From JBBDYG01 sp040901765 (GTDB lineage Bacteria > Planctomycetota > Planctomycetia > Pirellulales > Lacipirellulaceae), in NCBI GenBank assembly GCA_040901765.1, contig JBBDYG010000128.1, forward strand, positions 1-59,238: a stretch of DNA of 59,238 nt. Direction: 5' to 3'. Positions 32,128 through 40,360 of the stretch are shown here, in pieces. Under the pieces are notes generated by a model that saw only the letters and a program-made list of their open reading frames with translations, was not told the DNA's origin and made no database searches. Position 1 is the first letter of the stretch; every line of letters begins with the position of its first letter. The translations under genes were made by a program, and so were the position numbers.

Positions 32128-33093
32128 ATGCCCGCCCACCGCGTTCTCTACACCGACTATGCCTGGCCCGATGTCGAGATCGAGCGCGAGATTCTTGCGC
32201 CGGTCGGGGCGGAGCTAGTGCTTTCTCCGGACAAGCGCGAGGAGACGCTGATCGAACTTGCGAAGTCGGTGGACGCGATTATGACCTGCTGGGCACCCAC
32301 CACGGCGCGGGTGATTGACGCCGTGCCGCATTGCCACATCATCGCGCGGACGGGGATCGGGCTGGACAACATCGACGTGGCGCATGCTACGAAGCGCGGG
32401 ATCGTGGTTACGAATGTGCCCGATTATTGCTATATCGAAGTGGCCGAGCACACGCTGGCGCTGATCCTGGCGTTGGGGCGGAAGCTGCATCTCTATCGCG
32501 ATGCCACGCGGGCGGGGCGGTACGATTTGATGGAGCATCTGCCGTTTGAGCGGATGACGGGGCAAACGGTGGGCCTCGTGGGGTTAGGACGGATCGGCCA
32601 GCGGCTTGCGCCGGTGCTACAGGAACTGGGCTTTCGCGTCGTCGGGACGAACCGTTCGAAGCAGTCACCGCCGGGCGTCCAGTGGCGGTCGCGTGATGAG
32701 TTGTTGTCCGAAAGCGATTACGTGGTGCTCGTCTGTCCGCTGACGAGTGAAACTCGGCATCTAATCAATGCGCAGTCCCTTGCGCGAATGAAGCCGACGG
32801 CATACTTAGTAAACACGTCCCGCGGCGGACTGGTGGACCACGCTGCGCTGGCGGCGGCGCTCGACAACGGCCGGTTGGCCGGGGCGGCGCTCGATGTGCA
32901 AGATCCCGAACCGCCGGACCTGTCGCAACCGCCTTACAACGATCCGCGTGTTCTCGTCACGCCCCATGCAGCGTTTTCTTCGACGCAGGCGGTCAATGAC
33001 TTGCGGACGCGCGTCGCCCACCAGGTCGCCGCCAAGCTGCGCGGCGAAACACCCGAGAATGTGGTGAATCCGGAAGTGCTTCGCTCAGAGTGA
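32128..33093 (+). CDS. D-isomer specific 2-hydroxyacid dehydrogenase
   Basis: This 321-aa NAD-dependent dehydrogenase reduces or oxidises a 2-keto/2-hydroxy acid. The catalytic domain is split around the Rossmann domain. Visible features are 'ARTGIGLDNIDV' (73-84), the NAD site GLGRIG (152-157), the substrate-binding arginine in 'NTSRGG' (R232), and the catalytic histidine in 'TPHAAF' (H280), with the family Asp/Glu region at 'ALDVQDPEPP'. Length fits phosphoglycerate dehydrogenase-like and CtBP-like members without the regulatory ACT domain. The substrate cannot be assigned. A repeat follows 10 bp after the stop. Confidence 0.88.
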   Translation: MPAHRVLYTDYAWPDVEIEREILAPVGAELVLSPDKREETLIELAKSVDAIMTCWAPTTARVIDAVPHCHIIARTGIGLDNIDVAHATKRGIVVTNVPDYCYIEVAEHTLALILALGRKLHLYRDATRAGRYDLMEHLPFERMTGQTVGLVGLGRIGQRLAPVLQELGFRVVGTNRSKQSPPGVQWRSRDELLSESDYVVLVCPLTSETRHLINAQSLARMKPTAYLVNTSRGGLVDHAALAAALDNGRLAGAALDVQDPEPPDLSQPPYNDPRVLVTPHAAFSSTQAVNDLRTRVAHQVAAKLRGETPENVVNPEVLRSE

Positions 33094-33102
33094 CGGGCTG
33101 AA

Positions 33103-33221
33103 TCACCACGGCGGCACGGAGTGCGCGGAGAAAAGCACGATTCGATCGCGAGCAGGCCTCCACCTCGTTGATCGCTCACTCTACTTCATTTTCGCCGTGC
33201 TCTCCGTGCCTCAGTGGTGGA
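33103..33221. repeat. TCACCACGG-type terminal inverted repeat (copy 3)
   Basis: It opens TCACCACGGCGGCACGGAG and closes CTCCGTGCCTCAGTGGTGG. The rest of the 334-bp gap (33222-33427) before the coiled-coil gene holds no clear gene or promoter. Confidence 0.75.
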
Positions 33222-33427
33222 TCGTGGGATCTTATTCGTTCTATCCGGCATAACGGGTACGACCAGCGGCCTCGTTGGCGAAGCGTTTTGACCGGCGGTA
33301 AGTGGTGTCCTATATACGGTTGGGAATTCCTCGCGCGCCCCCGCCGCGCGCTGCGCCGCCTGTGCGCGACAATTCCCGAGCGCTACCCTTGCATCGACGC
33401 CTTTGAGAAGGAAGACAGTTACCGGGC

Positions 33428-35146
33428 ATGGATCAACACGGCCCAAACCGATCGGAGACTGAGGCGCTCGCGGCGCAATCCGCCGCGGCGGTCCGAGCGC
33501 TGCGGGACCGCGCGCAACGGGCGCTCGACGAGCGGCAGCTTCGCCTGGCGGAACTCGAACAACGGATCGCCGCGCAGCTCGAACTGGTTACCGAAGAGCT
33601 GGCCCGCGATGCGGTGAGCGTGCCTCCCGCGGATTCTAATGCAGAGCTAGAAGCGCTCGACGATCTGCGGCGCGAGCTTGACCGCGAGCGGAACGATTGG
33701 GAGTGTCTTCGCCAGCAGCAAACGGCGGAGTTGGTCGTCGCTCGGCAACACGTCGATCAGATTTCCCACGATCTGTCGGCTGAGTCGGCGGCGCTCAATG
33801 CGCGAACCGCGGAGCTGGAAGCACAGGCCGAGGAGTTTAGCAGGCAACACGCCAAACTTGCATCGGACCGTAGCGACATTGAGCAGCAACATCGAAAGTT
33901 GGAGGTCGAGCGCGCGGAGCTGGAAATCGCCATCGCGCATTTCAGGAGCGAACAAGAATCCACCGCACAAGCGGACCATGAGGAGCTGAACCACCTCCAG
34001 CGCGAACTGGAGCACGAACGGTCGAGCTGGCAATCGGAGCGGCAACAGTTAGAGACCGGCCTGCGCGATCTAACGACGCAGAATGCCGAGTTGCGCAGTG
34101 AGCTTGAGGAGTCGGGGCGTCGGCTCGCCGCCTTGCAGCAATCGGTGAAGAGCGACGTGGCCGTCGTTCGCAACGAGCTAGCGGCGCAGACCGCGGCGTG
34201 GCAGCGAGAGCGTGCGAAGCTCACGGCCGAGCGCGGCGAAATTGCCGACGAGCTTCAAGTGGTGCGAGGTCAGCTAGAACACTCGCTCGAGCAGGAAGCG
34301 ACCGCCAGCGCGGGGCTGCTCGAAGTGACGCCGAAGTTCGAGCTGGCCATGGAAGACGCGCGACGTTTGCGCGGGCGGGTAGCCGAGCTTGAGCAAGAGT
34401 TGGCCCGCCGGCCTCAGGGGGACCAGCACGAACTGCCGGAGTTGATTCACCTGCGAACCGAGCGCGATTCGCTTGTCGAACAGGTGGCGTCGCTGGAAGG
34501 GCGGCTCACGAACGAAACCAACGCCGATAGCGACCAGGAGCTTGCCGATTTGCGACGCCGCTTCGAGATGGCGGTCGAAGATGTGCGGCAGCTTAAAACC
34601 GAGAAAGCGAAGCTGGAGCAGGATCTCGCCACGGTGCGTCGATCCCCGTCAGCCGCGCCGGACGTGGCTGCCAGCGATTGGGAAGCGCAGAAGCGGCGGC
34701 TGCTCGCCACGCTCGAAGGGGACGAACCGACCACGCCGGAGCGGAAGCGAGAACGGGCCAGCATCGAGGGGACGATTCGCATCACCGACGAAGTGGTCGC
34801 GGAGAAGGACCGCGAAATCGAAACGCTTCGACAACAGTTCGATGACGCGGCCGGCAGAACGAGCGACGAGCGAATCATCGACGCCGACGAACTGATCCGC
34901 ACCGAGCGCGAGCGGCTGGTGGCGCTGGAAGCGGAGCTTCACGAGAAACTGCGTGCCGCGGAGATGGAGCTATCGATGGCGCGGGCCAAGCTCACGCGGC
35001 AGGATTCAGAGCTTGAAAAACAACGGCACGAGTTGGAGACGCTCAAGAAAGCGGGGCCAAGCCTCGCGGCCAGCGGTAGCAAAACCCAAGAACCGAAGCG
35101 GCGGTGGCTGGATAAGTTGGGGTTGGGCGGGGATCAGGAGAGGTAA
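33428..35146 (+). CDS. Long coiled-coil protein of unknown function
   Basis: This 572-aa protein is almost wholly heptad-repeat coiled coil from about residue 15 to 540, rich in Glu, Arg, Ala, Leu and Gln (for example 'ARDAVSVPPADSNAELEALD' as one of few breaks, near residue 60). It has no signal peptide, membrane segment or enzymatic motif. The C-terminal 35 residues are basic and Gly/Ser-rich ('PKRRWLDKLGLGG'). Proteins like this can act as cytoskeletal scaffolds or spacer rods, common in planctomycetes, but low-complexity sequence prevents assignment. The whole frame is open and consistent in codon use, so it is real. Confidence 0.75.
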   Translation: MDQHGPNRSETEALAAQSAAAVRALRDRAQRALDERQLRLAELEQRIAAQLELVTEELARDAVSVPPADSNAELEALDDLRRELDRERNDWECLRQQQTAELVVARQHVDQISHDLSAESAALNARTAELEAQAEEFSRQHAKLASDRSDIEQQHRKLEVERAELEIAIAHFRSEQESTAQADHEELNHLQRELEHERSSWQSERQQLETGLRDLTTQNAELRSELEESGRRLAALQQSVKSDVAVVRNELAAQTAAWQRERAKLTAERGEIADELQVVRGQLEHSLEQEATASAGLLEVTPKFELAMEDARRLRGRVAELEQELARRPQGDQHELPELIHLRTERDSLVEQVASLEGRLTNETNADSDQELADLRRRFEMAVEDVRQLKTEKAKLEQDLATVRRSPSAAPDVAASDWEAQKRRLLATLEGDEPTTPERKRERASIEGTIRITDEVVAEKDREIETLRQQFDDAAGRTSDERIIDADELIRTERERLVALEAELHEKLRAAEMELSMARAKLTRQDSELEKQRHELETLKKAGPSLAASGSKTQEPKRRWLDKLGLGGDQER

Positions 35147-35176
35147 CAGGCGCTTTGCAGGGCAAGTTGCCGTGTC

Positions 35177-35301
35177 AGCTTTGCCACGTGTTCTTGGGAA
35201 CCCTCTATTTTTGTAGAGGATTGCCACAATGCCACTTGCCGGGGGGGTGGCAAAGCTGCGGCCCCCTCCCCTTGGCCCTCGCCCCGCGGACGGGGAGGGG
35301 G
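35177..35301. repeat. Nested inverted repeats between convergent genes
   Basis: AGCTTTGCCAC (35177-35187) pairs with its complement at 35247-35257. Inside is CCTCTA-TTTTTG-TAGAGG (35202-35219). Next to it CCCCCTCCCC (35262-35271) pairs with GGGGAGGGGG (35292-35301). The position between the convergent genes ending at 35146 and 35342 suits a bidirectional transcription end, though clear T-runs are missing. Confidence 0.6.
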
Positions 35302-35341
35302 AAAGCGCTAAGCCGCAAGCGGCGGGGGGATGTGCGAGGCG

Positions 35342-36598
35342 TTATTTCGTGGCGGTCGCGCCCGCCAGGTAATTGGCGAGCCACGGGGTGGCGATGAAGC
35401 CGAGCAGGAAAATGGGCAGCAACGTTAGTGACCACTCTTGACCGAACGCCGTCCCGGTGAGCGTGGCCAGGCCGACCACGGCCATTCCTGCTGTGAACGA
35501 GGTCATGGCTTGGCGCGGCCAACCGATGTCGCATTGGTAGATGGTCACCAACGGCAGGGCCATGCCGATGGCAAAGCCGGCGACGAGAAAGGCGACCGTG
35601 CTATCCCAAAGAAAGCTCGCCGCGATCGCGCCGACGCAGAGCGCAAGGCAGGCGCCAAACCAGTTGGATGCCGCCCGCTGATCGCTGGACAGCGCGTACC
35701 ACCCGAATTTGTTGAACCGCAGCAGCATGTTAAATAGCGGGTAGGCGAACCAGGTGAGCAGGGCGAAGGCGATGTAGGCAAACAGGAACGGCATGATCCA
35801 CGGCGCCCATTCGGGGCTGCTGCGTGCGATGCCTCGCAGCAACCGGTAGGCGACGTAGCCGCCGATGATGACGCCCCATCGTGCGCCGTCGCTCAGCCGG
35901 GCCATCCACAGGAAGTAGGCCAGCATCCAGCGGTAGATTGGATTGCGGGCTTTGAGCGCTTCGACGATGCCGGCCTTGGCGTACTCGGAATTGGGGTCGA
36001 TCCGCAACGCTTCGCGGAAGTGTTCTAGCGCCTGTTTGGGCTTGCGCTGGTGGAGCAAGGCCCAACCTTTGTTCGTGTGGGCCATCGCGTCGTCGGGCGC
36101 ACGTTGCAAGACGGCATCGACCGCCGCGACCGCTTCGGTCTGCCGGCCAAGTTTTGTGAGGGCCATCGTCCGCAGGTGATTGCAGTCCTCGTGCTCAGCG
36201 TCGTGCGCGAGGCCTTCATCGGCGGCTGCGAGCGTTTCCTTCCACCACTGTTGGCAGAACAGTGTTGCCGCCAGGCGGGCGTGGTAGTCAGGGTCAACCG
36301 GTTCCAGCCGCACGGCCTCGCGGGCCGAGGCTTCCGCCTCCGCGAACCGCTTGCGGTGCTCCAGCACCACCGAGCGGCAGAAATGCGTGTAGGCCCAATC
36401 GGGCGCGAGGACGATCGCCTGCTGGGCCTCCTGCTGTGCTTCGTCGAGCTTGTCTTGTTGCACAAGGCACATGGAAAGCAGCGCATGCGCCCCCGGCTCG
36501 TGCGGCGTTTCGTTCAGCACCCGCCGCACCTCTAGCTCGGCCTGCGCGAAGCGCGATTGGTGGAACAGGAGTTGGGCGCGGGTGAGCGGGGAGTTCAT
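35342..36598 (-). CDS. TPR-repeat protein with C-terminal membrane domain
   Basis: This 418-aa protein has about six tetratricopeptide repeats in residues 1-215 (examples: 'AQLLFHQSRFAQAELEVRRV', 'ALLHQRKPKQALEHFREALR'). They are followed by about six membrane helices in 230-415 ('WGVIIGGYVAYRLLRGIA', 'IMPFLFAYIAFALLTWFAY'). The TPR part would mediate protein contacts in the cytoplasm. This TPR-plus-membrane arrangement is common in planctomycetes and similar proteins are annotated only as TPR proteins. No partner is evident nearby; the TPR-AAA+ gene at 36970 is on the same strand 371 bp upstream. Confidence 0.82.
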   Translation of the reverse strand: MNSPLTRAQLLFHQSRFAQAELEVRRVLNETPHEPGAHALLSMCLVQQDKLDEAQQEAQQAIVLAPDWAYTHFCRSVVLEHRKRFAEAEASAREAVRLEPVDPDYHARLAATLFCQQWWKETLAAADEGLAHDAEHEDCNHLRTMALTKLGRQTEAVAAVDAVLQRAPDDAMAHTNKGWALLHQRKPKQALEHFREALRIDPNSEYAKAGIVEALKARNPIYRWMLAYFLWMARLSDGARWGVIIGGYVAYRLLRGIARSSPEWAPWIMPFLFAYIAFALLTWFAYPLFNMLLRFNKFGWYALSSDQRAASNWFGACLALCVGAIAASFLWDSTVAFLVAGFAIGMALPLVTIYQCDIGWPRQAMTSFTAGMAVVGLATLTGTAFGQEWSLTLLPIFLLGFIATPWLANYLAGATATK

Positions 36599-36689
36599 TA
36601 TTTTGCCGCTCTTATGGCGGGTTGCGATGTATTAGATGGTCGTCCGGGTACCTGGTGGCTGTTTGTCTTTACCGCGAAGCGGTTGCACC

Positions 36690-36910
36690 CATTAGCCCAG
36701 GGTTCGCTGCGCAGCGGCGTACCCTGGGTTAGCGAAGCACTAAAGAATCTACCCCAACGGGGTTGGACGCTTTTGCCCAACCGATGGGCGTAACCCTTTC
36801 AGGGTATAGAATTCTGAGTATTCGTTTTCCCAGCGTAGCCGGCTGCGCCGCCAACGCTGGGCTAAAGGACGTAACGCCTTCGGCGTATAAAGTCCGGCCA
36901 GCGTTATATC
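36690..36910. repeat. Palindrome array (AGCCCAGGGT / AACGCCTTCGGCGT type)
   Basis: The 371-bp gap 36599-36969 contains no gene. It holds a string of different hairpins: TTAGCCCAGGGT against ACCCTGGGTTA (36692-36733), CCCC-AAC-GGGG (about 36753), ACCCT-TTC-AGGGT (about 36792), CCCAGCGT against ACGCTGGG (about 36831-36864), and ACGCC-TTC-GGCGT (about 36873). Related wording occurs at 38389-38580 and 59175-59238. Confidence 0.7.
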
Positions 36911-36969
36911 GTGCTGCGACCGTATTAAAGTCGAATGGATTGGCGAAAGTGGTCTGAATCCCCCCCCCT

Positions 36970-38325
36970 CTACATCTTCAAATACTTCAGAATCTCGTCA
37001 TACGTGCCGCCTTGGTTGCTGTAGAGGGCGTAGTTGCGGGCCGTTGCGAACCATTCGCGGGTCGAGGGTTTTACCGCGCCGGCGGCGGTGAGCAGGTCTT
37101 TCGTGCGCAAGGGTTCAAGCTTGCCCGACTTCATCGCGTCGCGGAGCTTGGCTTCGACGGCTTGATCGATCACGGCCTTGAGGTCCGCGCCGGAGAAGTC
37201 GGCGGTTTTCTTGGCGACTTGGTCGCAGTCAACGCCGTCGCTCGGCTTGCCGGCGAGCATCAGCCGCAGGATGCCGGCGCGGGCGGGGGCGTCGGGGGGC
37301 GGGACGAAGATGATGCGGTCGAAGCGGCCAGGGCGGCGGAAGGCGTTGTCGAGATGCCACGGGGCGTTCGTGGCGGCGAGGATCAGCAGGCCTTCGTTGT
37401 TCGCATCGACGCCGTCAAGCTCCGACAGAAACTGGTTGATGAGGTGCCGCCCGCCGCTGTGGCGCATGTCGGCCCGGCTCGCGCCGAGGGCATCGACTTC
37501 GTCAAAGAACAGGACGCAAGGCGTGTTGCGGCGGCCTTGCTGGAATAGCTCGTGGAGATTTTTTTCGCTCGAACCGATCCACATGTCGAGCACGTCGCTG
37601 ATGCCGACCGACAGGAAGCCGGCCTGCACTTCGCCGGCGGTGGCGCGGGCGAGGAAGGTTTTGCCGCAACCGGGCGGGCCGTACATCAAAATGCCGCCGC
37701 CGACCTTCTTACCGTAGGCCTCGAACATCTCGGGATGCGCGAGCGGCAAGATGATCTTCATGCGAATCTCTTCCTTGACGGGGTCCATGCCGCCCACGTC
37801 TTGGAAGTTCGTCTTGGGCCGCTCGATGTCGGCCTCGAACGGCCCCGGCTCCTGGTCGCCGGCGCGCTGGCGGACGCGGCCATCGACGACTTCGTCGTCA
37901 TCGTAACCGTGCGGCGTGTCGGAGATGCCCAACTCGCGAGCAAGTTCCGCATCGGCCACGCTGGCGTCGAGTTCCACGCCCTGGCGGTATTGGTACGCGG
38001 CGCGTTGCGGCTCGCCGGCGCGTACCAACAGCTTCGCGTGCCAGATGTACGCCTCGGCAGGCGGTTCGGGTTGTTCTAGCAAATCTTCGATAACGACCAA
38101 CGCCGGGGAGTTTTTCTGTTGCTGAAAATAGGCGTTCGCGAGGCCGAGCTTAAGGTCGGCGTTGCGGGGCGCGACGGACAGCCCTTCGCGATACGCGGCC
38201 TCCGCCTCGTCGAACCGGCCGAGTTTTAAGAGCGACTCGGCGAGATGTTTGTGAAGCGGAATGTTCGTGGGCGAGACGCGCAGGGCCTCGCGGAGTGCGG
38301 CGATGGTGTCGTCGGAGGGGATCAC
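36970..38325 (-). CDS. AAA+ ATPase with N-terminal TPR repeats
   Basis: This protein of about 451 aa begins with TPR repeats (about 5-125: 'IPLHKHLAESLLKLGRFDEA', 'AYIWHAKLLVRAGEPQRAAY'). An acidic linker and a classic AAA module follow: 'TNFQDVGGMDPVKEEI' (about 172-188), Walker A GPPGCGKT (216-223), Walker B VLFFDEVD (271-278), second region of homology 'NAPWHLDNAFRRPGRFDR' with arginine fingers, and the helical lid. It resembles Cdc48/proteasomal-type unfoldases with one ring. The TPR part may choose substrates. The frame is open to 38571, but the upstream part translates dispersed repeats; GTG 38325 is the first start after them. No Shine-Dalgarno is seen. Confidence 0.85.
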   Translation of the reverse strand: MIPSDDTIAALREALRVSPTNIPLHKHLAESLLKLGRFDEAEAAYREGLSVAPRNADLKLGLANAYFQQQKNSPALVVIEDLLEQPEPPAEAYIWHAKLLVRAGEPQRAAYQYRQGVELDASVADAELARELGISDTPHGYDDDEVVDGRVRQRAGDQEPGPFEADIERPKTNFQDVGGMDPVKEEIRMKIILPLAHPEMFEAYGKKVGGGILMYGPPGCGKTFLARATAGEVQAGFLSVGISDVLDMWIGSSEKNLHELFQQGRRNTPCVLFFDEVDALGASRADMRHSGGRHLINQFLSELDGVDANNEGLLILAATNAPWHLDNAFRRPGRFDRIIFVPPPDAPARAGILRLMLAGKPSDGVDCDQVAKKTADFSGADLKAVIDQAVEAKLRDAMKSGKLEPLRTKDLLTAAGAVKPSTREWFATARNYALYSNQGGTYDEILKYLKM

Positions 38326-38339
38326 GAGTGGGAGACCTG

Positions 38340-38580
38340 CGGTCGGGCGGCGTGCGGGGTCGGGAGACTCGGGACAACGTGTGTAATTCATCCCAGCGGG
38401 ATGGCAGCAATTAGCCGGTGGTCGCGCAGCGCACCACCGGATCGCAAATCGTTCTTTGCACGACCCTGGCAGGGGTCGCAGCCATTTCTCGTTCCGGAAA
38501 ACTGCTGGCATCCCTGCCGGGATGCTGCAACTTATTGCTCGCACTGCCGGTGGTGGCGCTTCGCTTACCACCGGCTAATG
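38340..38580. repeat. Repeat cluster: GGTCGGGAGAC unit plus palindrome array
   Basis: The 462-bp gap 38326-38787 has no gene I can support. At 38354-38380 is an imperfect copy of the repeat at 4295. From 38389 come CATCCC-AGC-GGGATG followed by GCAGCAATTAGCC, then GGTGGT against ACCACC, CGACCCTG-GC-AGGGTCG (about 38461), GCATCCC-TGCC-GGGATGC (about 38509) and finally ACCACCGGCTAATGGCT, which complements the start. The CATCCC...TTAGCC phrase recurs at 59175. Confidence 0.7.
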
Positions 38581-38787
38581 GCTATCAAGCCTCCGGCTTG
38601 AATGCAAGCTGGGCAAGTTTCCTAAACCGGCAGTAGTGGGCCAACAGTCGTACCTCATACGCACGGGCACGTTTAGCTTAACCGCCGGATCGAGGGAGGG
38701 AAAGTTGCGGAATGAGTGGTGGGCATGATCCGTGTACCGCGATGGTGCGGCGAGAAAGTTGCTGATGCAGACGTGCATGCCCGTGGA

Positions 38788-39072
38788 TCATGCCTCCTCG
38801 ATGTTGAATTCGGGATTCTCGGCGATCGCTCGGCCAAGTTCTGGATCAATGTCGACATCCAGCGGCCGCCAAGCTTGGCGTGGGTCGGACACGATTGCTC
38901 GGACCGCCTCCACGTCCATCGTCAGTGGCAAACGTTGGTCTGTGGTTTGGTTCGCTCGCTGGGCAAGGGTCTCGACGTGAATTCGCAATGGCGTACCAAC
39001 CGGCAAGTCGACTGGCTCGTCGAGAACCAGAGCGTGTTTGCCGTCGAAATGAGCGCGAATGGTGGTTATCAT
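38788..39072 (-). CDS. Antitoxin-like small protein
   Basis: This 94-aa protein starts 'MITTIRAHFDGKHALVLDEP' followed by VDLPVGTPLRIHVE, a beta-rich N-terminus like that of AF2212/DUF104-type and related antitoxins that usually precede PIN-domain toxins. The C-terminal half is helical and acidic. The stop overlaps an ATG (ATGA) and carries GAGGAGG as a ribosome binding site for a next gene, but that frame closes after 37 codons with no recognisable toxin. It may therefore be an orphan antitoxin or the remainder of a decayed pair. The family call is tentative. Confidence 0.6.
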   Translation of the reverse strand: MITTIRAHFDGKHALVLDEPVDLPVGTPLRIHVETLAQRANQTTDQRLPLTMDVEAVRAIVSDPRQAWRPLDVDIDPELGRAIAENPEFNIEEA

Positions 39073-39152
39073 ACTTCAAGTATACCCTTAAACAAGCGAT
39101 CCTGAAAAGCTCCATAAATCAGACCACAGAGTCTTCATGGCGGGCACCAATG

Positions 39153-39243
39153 TAGCAGGCACACTCCGTGTGCCGTAACGGCGTGATAAACAAAGTTGCC
39201 AACTCGCGGGGCCGCTACGGCACACGGGCAGTGTGCCTTGCTA
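39153..39243. repeat. REPIN-like element, TAGCAGGCACAC family
   Basis: The left arm TAGCAGGCACACTCCGTG continues TGCCGTA (to 39177); the right arm (39216-39243) is its near complement with two short insertions. The left arm contains the hairpin GGCACAC-TCC-GTGTGCC. It stands in the gap upstream of the antitoxin-like gene. Confidence 0.78.
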
Positions 39244-39244
39244 G

Positions 39245-39331
39245 ATAGCCCGGGCATCCTGCCCGGATTTTTTTGACTTCGCTGACCGGATGGAAATCCT
39301 CTTCCACTTCCGGCCAGGATGGCCGGGCTAT
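39245..39331. repeat. REPIN-like element, ATAGCCCGGGCATCC family
   Basis: Arms ATAGCCCGGGCATCCTG (from 39245) and the near complement ending ...GGCCGGGCTAT (to 39331). The left arm holds the hairpin CCGGGCA-TCC-TGCCCGG, followed by a T7 run. It abuts the TAA (39332-39334) of the next gene and could act as its terminator. Confidence 0.78.
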
Positions 39332-40186
39332 TTATTCGCTGAGGATGGGCTTGGCCACTTCGTGTTTGTCGCCGCGCTTGGCGAGTTTTTCGGCCCGGGC
39401 CAAGGCCGCGGAACGCAGGTCGGCGTCGCCGGCGCGGTAAAGCTGCACGGTCGAAATCAGGCTGCCCCAGGTGTGGGCTTGGTCTTGCCACAGCCATTTC
39501 TTCTGGCCGCGGGCGACGGTCGTCACTTGTAGCTCGCTCACCGACCAATCGCGCGGCACGACGAACTGCACGCTGACTTCGTGCTGGCCTTCGAGCGTGG
39601 TCTGCGACGACTTGCGGAACTTGTAGAACACGGCCTGCGCCTTGCTCGTCGTGCCGCTAACCACGATCGCTTGCTTCGGCGGCAAACGGTTGACCGTTTC
39701 GGTCGAGACTTCGCGATCTGTCTTCAGCGCGCTGAGCGAAGGCGTCAGGCAGGCGGCGACTTCGGCGCCGGGGATCGGCAGCTTACCGCCGAGCGTCGCT
39801 TCGAGCGTCGTGCCTTTTTCGGAAGTGATTTTTACTTCCATCTCTTTAGTGATGTCGCTGTCGAGCCGCGTCATTGGCGCGTAGCCATGCACCCGCATCG
39901 CGTAGGTAGCGCCGTCGATCTCGACGACTAGCTCTTCGATGCGATGGACATCGCCACGGTACACGATCACCGACACCGGCAGCACGGCTTCGATGACCAT
40001 TTCACCGGGTGCAATGTCGGCGAAGTCGGGCGGCGTGACTTCGCGGCACGCGACGGTGCGGGGGAAGTCGAAGACGACGGTGGGGTCGTCGCCGGCGGTC
40101 GCTATGCCGCAAGCGGCGATGGCCCACACCGACCACAGAATGGCCGTCGTGCGGACTGAGAGAATTGGGTAACCCTGCGCGGTCAT
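39332..40186 (-). CDS. Secreted protein of unknown function
   Basis: This 284-aa protein has an N-terminal hydrophobic signal (TTAILWSVWAIAACGIATAG). The rest is predicted mostly beta ('GEMVIEAVLPVSVIVYRGDV', 'TYAMRVHGYAPMTRLDSD') with a helical, Lys/Ala-rich C-terminus. No catalytic motif or lipobox is evident. I do not recognise the family; its style is that of the many planctomycete-specific periplasmic proteins. The stop directly abuts repeat 39245-39331. Confidence 0.65.
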   Translation of the reverse strand: MTAQGYPILSVRTTAILWSVWAIAACGIATAGDDPTVVFDFPRTVACREVTPPDFADIAPGEMVIEAVLPVSVIVYRGDVHRIEELVVEIDGATYAMRVHGYAPMTRLDSDITKEMEVKITSEKGTTLEATLGGKLPIPGAEVAACLTPSLSALKTDREVSTETVNRLPPKQAIVVSGTTSKAQAVFYKFRKSSQTTLEGQHEVSVQFVVPRDWSVSELQVTTVARGQKKWLWQDQAHTWGSLISTVQLYRAGDADLRSAALARAEKLAKRGDKHEVAKPILSE

Positions 40187-40297
40187 GTGTTTGGTCCTCC
40201 GTTACGCTAGAAAGTGCGTCCATGTGTCGGCGAGGTTCACTCGCCGAGTTGTGTACGGAGGTGGCCGGCGGAAGGTTTAGCCAGCAGAGTAGACATG

Positions 40298-40360
40298 TAG
40301 CTGAACTCGCAAGAGTTCAGAGTTGAGCCGGCGTAGTCTGAATTCTTGCGAATTCAGCTA
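40298..40360. repeat. REPIN-like element, TAGCTGAACTCGC family
   Basis: Arms of 24 bp (40298-40321 and 40337-40360) match as inverted copies at 22 of 24 positions. Each is a hairpin, CTGAACTC-GCAA-GAGTTCAG in the left arm. The right arm contains the TGA stop (40354-40356) of the next gene. Confidence 0.82.

Noticed and set aside
38575..38778. 67-aa frame after the antitoxin-like gene as a PIN toxin
   Set aside because: No Asp/Glu active-site pattern or PIN-like start; it also runs into the palindrome array.
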